6,188 nt of DNA from Quadrisphaera sp. (GTDB lineage: Bacteria > Actinomycetota > Actinomycetes > Actinomycetales > Quadrisphaeraceae). The first letter of the stretch is position 1. Every line of letters begins with the position of its first letter. Shown here in pieces: positions 1 to 4,939 of the stretch. Under the pieces are notes generated by a model that worked only from the letters and a program-made list of their open reading frames with translations, did not search any database and was not told where the DNA came from. Made by a program: the position numbers and the translations under genes. Location: contig JARIBR010000303.1 in assembly GCA_029258695.1 (NCBI GenBank), forward strand, positions 1 through 6,188, written 5' to 3'.

Positions 1-1
1 G

Positions 2-883
2 CTCTGGGCCCACCTGGTGAGCGACGTCTCCTACGACGAGCTCCACGCCTTCGCCGCCAGGCTCGGGCTGTCCCCGCGCAGCTTCGACCACGACCACTAC
101 GACGTCCCGCAGGAGCGCCTCGACGAGCTGGTGGCCGCCGGGGCGACGCCGGTCGGGGGCCGCGAGCTCGTGCGCCGCCTCGTGGCGTCCGGACTGCGGG
201 TCGACGCCCGGCAGCGGGCGGCGCTGCCGTCGCGGACCCCGCCCCGCGGCGTCGCCGGGGTCCTGCTCGCGGCCGGCGCCGGCACCCAGTCCGGCGGACC
301 GAGGGCGCTGGCCACCACCGAGGACGGCGCCCCCGTCCTGCCCGAGCGCGTCGAGACGCTCCGGCGGGCCGGGTGCGAGCAGGTGCTCGTGGTCCTGGGC
401 GCGGGCGCCGAGCGCGCCCGGGACCTCGTCCGCCCGCCCGCCCGCGCCGTGGTCGCCGAGAGCTGGCGCGAGGGGATGAGCGCCTCGCTGCGAGCGGGGC
501 TCGAGGCCGTCGCCCGCTGGGACGACGCCCCCGCTGCCGCGCTCGTGCTGCTCCTCGAGCCCCCCGACGTCCCGGCCGCCACCGCCGCGCAGATCGCCCG
601 CCTCGTCGAGCTCGCCGGACAGGGCCGAGCCTCCGGAGGCGTCGACGTGCTCGCGCGCGCCACCCGCGGCGGGCGGCCCGTCCACCCCGTGCTCCTGGGA
701 CGCGCGCACTGGGCCGCCGCGGCGGCCTCCGCCACCGGCGAGCGTGCCGCGGGGCGCTACCTCCACGACGCCGGCGCCACCCTGGTCGCGCTCGACGACG
801 GCCCAGCCCCTGACGCCGGTGCCCCACCCGCCCACCACGACGCCGGACGCCCCGTGGTGCGGGAACCCGACGACCTACCCTGA
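2..883 (+). CDS. DUF4031 domain fused to MobA/MocA-like nucleotidyltransferase (5' truncated by window edge)
   Basis: The frame is open from the first base, and the residues before the GTG at 17 (LWAHL) read on smoothly into the DUF4031 pattern, so the true start lies upstream. Numbering from GTG 17, residues 1-60 are DUF4031-like, with SYDELHAFAARLG, HYDVP and VGGRELVRRL. Residues 80-262 resemble the MobA/MocA NTP-transferase fold: LLAAGAG at 83-89, the ESWREGMSASLRAGL segment at 148-162, and HPVLLGRAHW at 223-232. MocA/MobA enzymes join CTP or GTP to molybdopterin in the cytoplasm. The adjacent moaE supports a Moco link, but catalysis is doubtful. The family's LAAGxGxRMGxxK signature reads with Gln91 for Arg, Ser92 for Met and Arg96 for Lys, and the expected metal-binding Asp before P-D-V is Glu181. 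The last 25 residues are a Pro/Ala/Asp-rich tail. moaE follows within a few bases, suggesting an operon. I am sure of the domain families and unsure of the activity. Confidence 0.85.
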   Translation, partial: LWAHLVSDVSYDELHAFAARLGLSPRSFDHDHYDVPQERLDELVAAGATPVGGRELVRRLVASGLRVDARQRAALPSRTPPRGVAGVLLAAGAGTQSGGPRALATTEDGAPVLPERVETLRRAGCEQVLVVLGAGAERARDLVRPPARAVVAESWREGMSASLRAGLEAVARWDDAPAAALVLLLEPPDVPAATAAQIARLVELAGQGRASGGVDVLARATRGGRPVHPVLLGRAHWAAAAASATGERAAGRYLHDAGATLVALDDGPAPDAGAPPAHHDAGRPVVREPDDLP

Positions 884-887
884 GGCG

Positions 888-1373
888 GTGACCTCGAGCT
901 CGCCGACGCCCCCCGCGAGCGCGGCTCCACCGCAGCGCCTCGACGAGCCTGCCCGTCGCGTCATGCTCACGGCGGTGACCACCGACGTCCTGGACCTCGA
1001 CGCCCACGTCCGCGCCGTCGACGGCCCCGCGGCCGGGGCGACGGTGAGCTTCTCCGGCGTCGTGCGCGACCACGACGGCGGCAAGCCCGTCACGTCCCTG
1101 CGCTACGTCAGCCACCCGAGCGCCCCCGACGTGCTCGAGCGGGTCGCCCAGCAGGTCGCGGCGGCCCACCCCGTCGACGCCGTGGCGGTCTCGCACCGCC
1201 TCGGGGACCTCTCGATCGGTGACACCGCGCTGGTCGTGGCGGTCTCGGCCGCGCACCGGGGTGAGGCGTTCACCGCCGCCGCCGACCTCGTCGACGAGGT
1301 GAAGGCCCAGCTGCCGGTGTGGAAGCAGCAGACCTTCGGCGACGGCAGCGACGAGTGGGTGGCCTGCCCCTGA
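888..1373 (+). CDS. moaE: Molybdopterin synthase large (catalytic) subunit MoaE
   Basis: MoaE pairs with thiocarboxylated MoaD to insert two sulfurs into cyclic pyranopterin monophosphate, giving molybdopterin in the cytoplasm. From GTG 888 the product is 161 residues, close to the family's usual 140-150. Visible family features are FSGVVRDHDGG (55-65, with Arg60), YVSHPSAPDVL, AVSHRLGDLSIGD, SAAHRGEAF (His123, Arg124), and EVKAQLPVWKQQ with the two lysines (139 and 146) equivalent to the active-site pair of E. coli MoaE. It ends in the typical SDEWVACP. The start is uncertain. GTG 888 lies 4 nt after the upstream stop but has only a too-close GAGG, whereas ATG 963 lies right before the conserved domain (LTAVTTDVLDL) without a clear Shine-Dalgarno. 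The extra 25 residues from 888 are Ser/Pro/Ala-rich with fairly high GC3. It is probably cotranscribed with the preceding gene. Confidence 0.93.
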   Translation: MTSSSPTPPASAAPPQRLDEPARRVMLTAVTTDVLDLDAHVRAVDGPAAGATVSFSGVVRDHDGGKPVTSLRYVSHPSAPDVLERVAQQVAAAHPVDAVAVSHRLGDLSIGDTALVVAVSAAHRGEAFTAAADLVDEVKAQLPVWKQQTFGDGSDEWVACP

Positions 1374-1420
1374 ACGGCCTGCCCCTGAACGGCCTGGTGC
1401 TGGGCGGCCCGGTGCTGGAC
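1361..1420 (+). repeat. 15-bp tandem repeat, four units, across the moaE stop codon
   Basis: Two perfect 15-bp copies of ggcctgcccctgaac lie at 1361-1375 and 1376-1390. They are followed by two diverged units of the same length at 1391-1405 (ggcctggtgctgggc) and 1406-1420 (ggcccggtgctggac). The first unit holds the last moaE codons and its TGA. Because the unit is a multiple of three, the second copy repeats the same reading (A-C-P-stop), giving a second in-frame TGA at 1386. This is seen directly; replication slippage is the likely origin. Confidence 0.8.
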
Positions 1421-1423
1421 GCG

Positions 1424-1440
1424 ACGACGGAAGACGTCGT
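1424..1440 (+). other. Short hairpin in the moaE-hydrolase spacer
   Basis: ACGACG at 1424-1429 pairs with CGTCGT at 1435-1440 around a 5-nt loop. There is no T-run after it, so it is at best a weak or factor-dependent pause or terminator site after moaE. The rest of the 100-bp spacer (1374-1473) holds the 15-bp repeat and no clear ribosome binding site. Confidence 0.25.
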
Positions 1441-1473
1441 GGCAGCGCGCCGAGCGAGACGGCGGCACCGGCG

Positions 1474-2217
1474 GTGATGGGCCCGACGCACGCGGCGTCC
1501 GGCCTCGCGGCCGGTGCGGCGGTGCTGCCGTGGGCGCCGGTGACCGGGATCGCGGGCCAGGTGGCGTGGGTCGCCGCGTGGGGCGGCTTTGCCCTGCTGC
1601 CGGACCTCGACCAGGGAGGTCTGCACTGGCGCCGGGCCATGCCGCGCCTGACCGGGTCCACGGTCGCCCGGATGTGGGGCCCGCTGACCACCACCGCGGC
1701 GGCGCTCGTGGGCTTCCTCGCGCGCGGGCACCGCCAGGGCACCCACGACGTGGTCCTCGCGCCGATCGTCTTCTCCCTGCTGGCCGTCGCCGCGAGCCTC
1801 CACCCCGTCGGCGCCGTGGTGGTGCTGGCGCTGGCCGTCGGCCTGGCGCTGCAGGCCCTGCGCGTGGTGGTCCCCGGGTCCCTGACCGCGACGGTGGTGG
1901 GAAACCTCGTGGTCTCGTTCGGCGCCGCGTGGTGGCTGACCTCGAGCGGGGTCCTGGCCTACGGGTGGCTGCCCTGGGCGGTCGCGGGCGGAGTGCTGGT
2001 GCACATCGTCGGTGACGCGCTCACCGTCGGCGGTGTGCCCGTGCCCCTGACCTGGATCGACGGGCGGTCCCGGCGCGTGTCGCTGCGGCTGTTCCGGACC
2101 GGTGCGCCGGTGGAGCGCTGGCTGGTCGGTGCGCTGAGCGCCACCGCCCTGGTGTGCCTCGCGCTGGCCACGGGCCTGGTCGAGCGGGTGGCGGACCTGC
2201 TCGGACCGCTGGCCTGA
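1474..2217 (+). CDS. Membrane-bound metal-dependent hydrolase, YdjM/DUF457 family
   Basis: The 247-residue product is a multi-pass inner-membrane protein with the conserved polar motifs of the YdjM/DUF457 family (putative membrane-bound metal-dependent hydrolases; E. coli YdjM is the LexA-regulated example). The motifs are GPTHAASG (3-10), LLPDLDQ (41-47, PDxD), HRQGTHD (86-92, the family's HRGxTHS) and HIVGDALTVGGVPVPLTW (177-194, with His177, Asp181 and Thr184). Together these His/Asp residues look like a metal site at the membrane face. Hydrophobic spans lie at roughly 10-40, 70-83, 93-130, 138-155, 162-180 and 216-235. The true substrate of this family is unknown. The start is GTG 1474, with ATG 1477 directly after it; no good Shine-Dalgarno is visible for either. 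It is on the same strand as moaE, 100 bp downstream, so it may be cotranscribed, but a Moco role is not implied. Confidence 0.85.
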   Translation: MMGPTHAASGLAAGAAVLPWAPVTGIAGQVAWVAAWGGFALLPDLDQGGLHWRRAMPRLTGSTVARMWGPLTTTAAALVGFLARGHRQGTHDVVLAPIVFSLLAVAASLHPVGAVVVLALAVGLALQALRVVVPGSLTATVVGNLVVSFGAAWWLTSSGVLAYGWLPWAVAGGVLVHIVGDALTVGGVPVPLTWIDGRSRRVSLRLFRTGAPVERWLVGALSATALVCLALATGLVERVADLLGPLA

Positions 2218-2223
2218 GGGCTC

Positions 2224-2241
2224 TGTCGCTCCGGGGCGACG
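2224..2241 (+). terminator. Weak hairpin after the hydrolase gene
   Basis: GTCGC (2225-2229) and GCGAC (2236-2240) form a 5-bp stem, extendable by a T-G wobble at each end, with a 6-nt loop, 7 nt after the TGA of the hydrolase gene. There is no T-tract. It is a candidate terminator by position, but the stem is short. Confidence 0.35.
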
Positions 2242-2321
2242 TCACTGCCGTCGTTCCGCACTCCCTCTAGCACGGACTGACAGGTATCTCTGGTTCCCCA
2301 GCAGCGCGGCGTGTCGACCCC

Positions 2322-2365
2322 AGTCACACGAGTCACACGAGCCACTGTGATCTCACTGGACACAG
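2322..2365 (+). promoter_or_regulatory. Nested direct and inverted repeats upstream of the gene at 2388
   Basis: A perfect 9-bp tandem repeat, agtcacacg, occupies 2322-2330 and 2331-2339. It runs into overlapping inverted repeats: TCACA (2333-2337) with TGTGA (2346-2350), GTGA-TC-TCAC (2347-2356), and CTGTG (2345-2349) with CACAG (2361-2365). The stretch is less GC-rich than its surroundings and ends about 10 nt before the Shine-Dalgarno of the next gene. This is the usual place for an operator or a 5' leader structure. No regulator family can be assigned, and I see no convincing -35/-10 pair in 2218-2387. Confidence 0.4.
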
Positions 2366-2387
2366 CAGGCCCCACGGAGGAGCACTC

Positions 2388-3179
2388 ATGGACATCACCA
2401 CCCCGGCGGCAGGAGCGCTCGCCAACCTGACCCGGTCCGCTGCCCACCTGGCCGCGCCACGCGCGCTGGACCTGGTGGCCGCCCTCGCGGAGAACCGCGC
2501 CGGGGCGCTCGCCGCGCTGCTGGCGGTGCTCGGGTGGACCGGCGCGGTGGCGACGCTGGTCGCCCTCGGCGCTCCCCAGCGGCACGACCGTCCCGCGACG
2601 GTCGGCGGGCACGACGTGCACGAGCGGGCGAGCGGCCGGCCCGCGGTGCCGCTGCCGCCGCGCCGCCTGCTCGCCCCCGCGCCGGAGCCCTCGTCACCAC
2701 CCGGCCCAGCGGCGTCCGCGCACACGGCGGCCACCCTCGGTGCGGCGCACGTGCCCGTCACCCCGGACGTGCCCGTCACCCCGGACGTGCCGGTCGTGCC
2801 GGTCGCCCCGGTCGTGGCCGAGGCGACAGCGGGCGTCGTCGCTCCCGGGACCGTCCGCACCCGTGACGTGCCCCTCGCGCCGCGCCGCCCGGGAGCTACC
2901 GAGCTTCCGGCCCTCGAGGGGTCGCGGTGCCGGCGGTGCACCCAGCCGCGCTGCTGGCCCAGCACCGGCGAGCGCACCCCGTCCCGCACGCTGGGGGTCA
3001 GCGCTCCCCGCGGCTGCCGCACGCCGATCGCGGCGCGGCCGGGTGCGAGGTGCCTGCCCGCGGAGCACTCCCCGCGCCGGGCCTGCGGAGCGAGGGGCCC
3101 GTTCCGCGAGCTGGCCCCGGCGCACCACGACGGGCCGCCGCGCGGCCGCGGGCCACGGCGCCGCGTGTCCGCGCCGTGA
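2388..3179 (+). CDS. Hypothetical single-pass membrane protein with Pro-rich tail and Cys/Arg-rich C-terminus
   Basis: I do not recognise this 263-residue protein. The ATG at 2388 has a good ribosome binding site (GGAGGAG at 2376-2382). Residues 1-37 are Ala/Leu-rich and could form an amphipathic helix; 38-62 are a clear hydrophobic transmembrane segment. Residues 65-180 are a disordered-looking Pro/Ala/Val-rich stretch with a VPVTPD repeat at 122-133. From about residue 181 the character changes: several cysteines (CRRC and PRC near 184-192, then GC, RC, AC) and many arginines up to the TGA at 3177. Third-position GC stays highest in this frame to the end, which favours a single gene. The tail nevertheless looks like out-of-frame reading, and the frame open from 2927 gives Pro/Ala-rich residues more like the first part. 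An old frameshift is therefore possible. No enzyme motif is visible. A cell-envelope protein is the most that can be inferred. Confidence 0.6.
   Translation: MDITTPAAGALANLTRSAAHLAAPRALDLVAALAENRAGALAALLAVLGWTGAVATLVALGAPQRHDRPATVGGHDVHERASGRPAVPLPPRRLLAPAPEPSSPPGPAASAHTAATLGAAHVPVTPDVPVTPDVPVVPVAPVVAEATAGVVAPGTVRTRDVPLAPRRPGATELPALEGSRCRRCTQPRCWPSTGERTPSRTLGVSAPRGCRTPIAARPGARCLPAEHSPRRACGARGPFRELAPAHHDGPPRGRGPRRRVSAP
2751..2786 (+). repeat. 18-bp perfect tandem repeat coding VPVTPD
   Basis: The 18-bp unit gtgcccgtcaccccggac occurs at 2751-2768 and again, identical, at 2769-2786. It is followed by a diverged GTGCCGGTC-rich stretch to about 2816. In frame it encodes VPVTPD twice, then VPVVPVAPVV, in the flexible region of the preceding membrane protein. 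Identity at the DNA level suggests a recent duplication. Confidence 0.8.
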
Positions 3180-3265
3180 GAGCCACCGCCGCTGCGCGCC
3201 GCGACGCACCGCACCCCCGACGGCCTCCGGGCCCACCCTCGAAGGAGACCTCGATGACCGCCACC

Positions 3266-3300
3266 CCGGCCCCGCGAGCACCGGCCCCGCGAGCACCGGC
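3266..3300 (+). repeat. 15-bp tandem repeat (PAPRA coding)
   Basis: The 15-bp unit ccggccccgcgagca occurs at 3266-3280 and 3281-3295, followed by a partial ccggc (3296-3300). Read from the ATG at 3254 it encodes repeated Pro-Ala-Pro-Arg-Ala. Confidence 0.75.
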
Positions 3301-3345
3301 CGCGCCCGCGCGCGCTCGCCGTCCGGCGCCGTCGCACCCCTCACG

Positions 3346-3359
3346 CCCAGCGCGCTGGG
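3346..3359. terminator. 14-bp perfect palindrome between convergent gene ends
   Basis: CCCAGCGCGCTGGG is a perfect palindrome, able to fold as a 5-bp stem with a CGCG loop on either strand. It lies about 20 nt beyond the moaD stop (minus strand), in the convergence zone with the plus-strand genes. That position fits a bidirectional terminator. There is no T-tract on either side, and a protein-binding site is an alternative. Confidence 0.35.
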
Positions 3360-3379
3360 TCGACGTCACCGGGCCACGC

Positions 3380-3718
3380 TCACCCGCCCGCGAAGGGTGG
3401 CAGCACGTCGACGCGGGCGCCGTCGCCCAGCACGGCGTCACCGCTGGTGGCGCTCACCTCGTCGACGAGCAGCGTCGCGACCGCGAGCACCCGCTCCAAC
3501 GATGGGTGCAGGTGCACCATCCGCTCGCGCAGCGCGCTGACGTCCTGGCCGCCGTCGGCGAGGACGACGACCTCCTCGTCGGTGCCCGCCGCAGCGGCGG
3601 CGCCGGCGAAGTAGCGCACGCGGACGGTGAGGGCTCCGTCAGCGGCGTCGCCGTAGCCGTGGCGACCCGGCTGCTCGCTCTGCTGCGCTCCATGCCCGCG
3701 GGTGGGCGTGCTCGTCAC
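3380..3718 (-). CDS. moaD: Molybdopterin synthase small subunit / sulfur carrier MoaD
   Basis: MoaD is the ubiquitin-like sulfur carrier whose C-terminal glycine is adenylated and thiocarboxylated, then inserted into MoaE to donate sulfur to the pterin. The 112-residue product has the beta-grasp pattern: VRVRYFAGAAAAAG (32-45), then DEEVVVLADGG, SALRERMVHLHPSLERVL and LLVDEV. It ends in VDVLPPFAGG with the essential C-terminal Gly-Gly (111-112). The start is GTG 3718, supported by GGAGG 7 nt upstream inside the end of moaA. The TGA of moaA is only 3 nt before this GTG, so translational coupling is likely. About 30 polar residues precede the fold, making it longer than typical MoaD (about 80-90). 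The internal GTG just before the fold lacks a ribosome binding site, so I keep the long form. Its partner MoaE is encoded on the other strand of the window. Confidence 0.93.
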   Translation of the reverse strand: MTSTPTRGHGAQQSEQPGRHGYGDAADGALTVRVRYFAGAAAAAGTDEEVVVLADGGQDVSALRERMVHLHPSLERVLAVATLLVDEVSATSGDAVLGDGARVDVLPPFAGG

Positions 3719-3721
3719 CGG

Positions 3722-4852
3722 TCAACCTCCGATAGCGCTCATCGGCCGGTCCGGTCGCGCGAACGCGTCGAACCCGGCCCCGGCCAGGTCGTCGAGGCCG
3801 TGACCGGCCTTCTTGCCCCACATGGCGCCGCGCCAGGCGTCCGCCAGCTCGTCGTCGCCGGCACCGCTCCGCAGCAGCGCCCGGAGGTCGTGCCCGGACG
3901 TGGAGAACAGGCAGCTGCGCACCTCGCCGTCGGCGGTGAGCCGCGTCCGGTCGCAGGCCGTGCAGAACGGGCGGGTCACCGAGCCGATGATCCCCAGGGA
4001 GCCGGTGCGCACCACGCCGGCGTCGCGCCAGCGCACCCGCCACGTCTCCGCGGGGGCGGCGCCGCGCTCGTCGCTGCCCTGCGGCACCAGGTCGAGCTCG
4101 CCCGGGGCGAACCCGGCGCGCACCAGCGCGAGGACGTCCTCGACGTCGATCATGGAGTCGCGGTCCCACGCGCCGTGGGGCTCCAGCGGCATCTGCTCGA
4201 TGAACCGCAGGTCGTACCCCTCGCGCAGGGACCACCGCAGCAGGTCGGGAGCCTCCGTGTCGTTGACGCCGCGCAGGAGCACCGCGTTGACCTTGACCGG
4301 GCCCAGGCCGGCGTCCGCGGCGGCGCGGAGCCCCGCGAGCACGTCGGCGTGCCGGTCGCGGTGGGTCATGGCGGCGAAGCGCTGGGGGTCCAGGGTGTCG
4401 AGCGAGACGTTGACGCGGTCCAGCCCCGCGTCCGCGAGGGCCCGGGCCCGTCGAGCCAGGCCCACGGCGTTGGTGGTCATCGAGAGCGAGGGGCGCTCCC
4501 CGCCGGGACCGCGCAGCGCGGCGGTGGCGCCCACGAGGTCCTCGAGGCCGCGCCGCAGCATCGGCTCACCGCCGGTGAAGCGCACCTCGGTGATGCCCAC
4601 GCGCTCGATCGCGACCGAGATCAGCCGCACGAGCTCCTCGTCGTCCAGCAGCTCGCTGCGCGCCATCCACTCCAGGCCCTCCTCGGGCATGCAGTAGGTG
4701 CAGCGCAGGTTGCACCGGTCCGTCAGCGAGACCCGCAGGTCGGTGGCCACGCGCCCGTACCCGTCGACGAGCCCGGCGGTGTGCGGACGGGCTGCCGGGA
4801 GGGGGCCGCCGACGACGGCCCGAACCTGCGGGATGCCCAGGTCGATCCCCAT
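3722..4852 (-). CDS. moaA: GTP 3',8-cyclase MoaA (radical SAM, Moco biosynthesis)
   Basis: MoaA uses S-adenosylmethionine and two [4Fe-4S] clusters to convert GTP to 3',8-cyclo-GTP, which MoaC turns into cyclic pyranopterin monophosphate. The 376-residue product has the radical-SAM motif CNLRCTYC (Cys47, 51, 54) and TGGEP at 93-97 (SAM binding). Other family stretches are SMTTNAVGLARRA, VNVSLDTLDPQRF, VKVNAVLLRGVND and RFIEQMPL. The C-terminal GTP-binding cluster motif has Cys297, Cys300 and Cys314 within FCTACDRTRL and RSCLF. It ends in Gly-Gly (375-376), known to be needed for MoaA/MOCS1A activity. All key residues are present and the length is normal, so it should be functional. The ATG at 4852 lacks a strong Shine-Dalgarno (see the possible leaderless promoter). 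moaD follows 3 nt after the stop, giving a moaA-moaD unit; no moaC is present in the window. Confidence 0.97.
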   Translation of the reverse strand: MGIDLGIPQVRAVVGGPLPAARPHTAGLVDGYGRVATDLRVSLTDRCNLRCTYCMPEEGLEWMARSELLDDEELVRLISVAIERVGITEVRFTGGEPMLRRGLEDLVGATAALRGPGGERPSLSMTTNAVGLARRARALADAGLDRVNVSLDTLDPQRFAAMTHRDRHADVLAGLRAAADAGLGPVKVNAVLLRGVNDTEAPDLLRWSLREGYDLRFIEQMPLEPHGAWDRDSMIDVEDVLALVRAGFAPGELDLVPQGSDERGAAPAETWRVRWRDAGVVRTGSLGIIGSVTRPFCTACDRTRLTADGEVRSCLFSTSGHDLRALLRSGAGDDELADAWRGAMWGKKAGHGLDDLAGAGFDAFARPDRPMSAIGG

Positions 4853-4858
4853 GCCCCC

Positions 4859-4864
4859 ACGGTA
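4859..4864 (-). promoter_or_regulatory. Possible -10 element of a leaderless moaA promoter
   Basis: On the minus strand TACCGT, fitting the actinobacterial -10 pattern TANNNT, lies 6 nt before the moaA ATG. That spacing would place the transcription start at or next to the ATG, as in leaderless actinobacterial mRNAs, and would explain the missing Shine-Dalgarno. No good -35 is visible (GTCACG at 17-nt spacing), so this is tentative. Confidence 0.3.
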
Positions 4865-4901
4865 CGGCGCGGTGGGGCGGCCGTGACGCGCCGTCCCCCC
4901 G

Positions 4902-4928
4902 CGGCCGGTGGCCGGGACGCACCGGCCG
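4902..4928 (-). terminator. Strong GC hairpin between the epimerase gene and moaA
   Basis: CGGCCGGTG (4902-4910) and CACCGGCCG (4920-4928) form a perfect 9-bp stem with a 9-nt loop, extendable by one wobble pair. It begins about 11 nt after the stop of the minus-strand epimerase gene and is followed by a G-run rather than a T-run. By strength and position it is a likely terminator or pause site separating the epimerase gene from moaA. The symmetric stem would also form on the plus strand. Confidence 0.55.
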
Positions 4929-4939
4929 TCCCCGCCGCG

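Larger units (their letters stand above)
3242..3379 (+). other. Orphan translation start: strong RBS plus ATG, possible gene remnant
   Basis: AAGGAGA at 3242-3248 sits 5 nt before an ATG at 3254, one of the best ribosome binding sites in the window. The reading frame begins MTATPAPRAPAPRAPAAPAR. It has no recognisable domain, its third-position GC falls, and it then runs antisense through moaD, moaA and the epimerase gene without a stop. A real protein of that length is not credible. Third-position GC is best in the frame shifted by two from about 3256 to 3355, hinting at a frameshift or a deletion. This may be the 5' end of a gene whose body was lost, or a very short gene. It lies just after the membrane-protein gene on the same strand and would have been its downstream partner. 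Confidence 0.3.

Noticed and set aside
744..887. Upstream extension of moaE to 744
   Set aside because: It would overlap the preceding gene by about 140 bp. The added residues are Pro/Thr-rich and do not match MoaE, which normally begins shortly before the conserved domain.
1270..2004. A 244-residue minus-strand frame opposite moaE and the hydrolase gene
   Set aside because: It is low-complexity, rich in Arg, Gly and His, and antisense to two genes with clear family motifs.
2333..2350. CRP/FNR-type site
   Set aside because: The half-sites are in the order TCACA-N8-TGTGA, the reverse of the canonical TGTGA-N6-TCACA, and the spacing differs. A CRP assignment is not supported.
2218..2387. Possible riboswitch (Moco or cyclic di-AMP) in the gap before the gene at 2388
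   Set aside because: I could not match conserved motifs of either class. Only short repeats and a ribosome binding site are visible.
2333..3337. A 334-residue minus-strand frame opposite the gene at 2388
   Set aside because: It shares third-position GC with the plus frame, so codon statistics alone do not exclude it. But it has no ribosome binding site and an unnatural Arg/Gly/Ser-rich translation, while the plus frame has a good RBS and a clear transmembrane helix.
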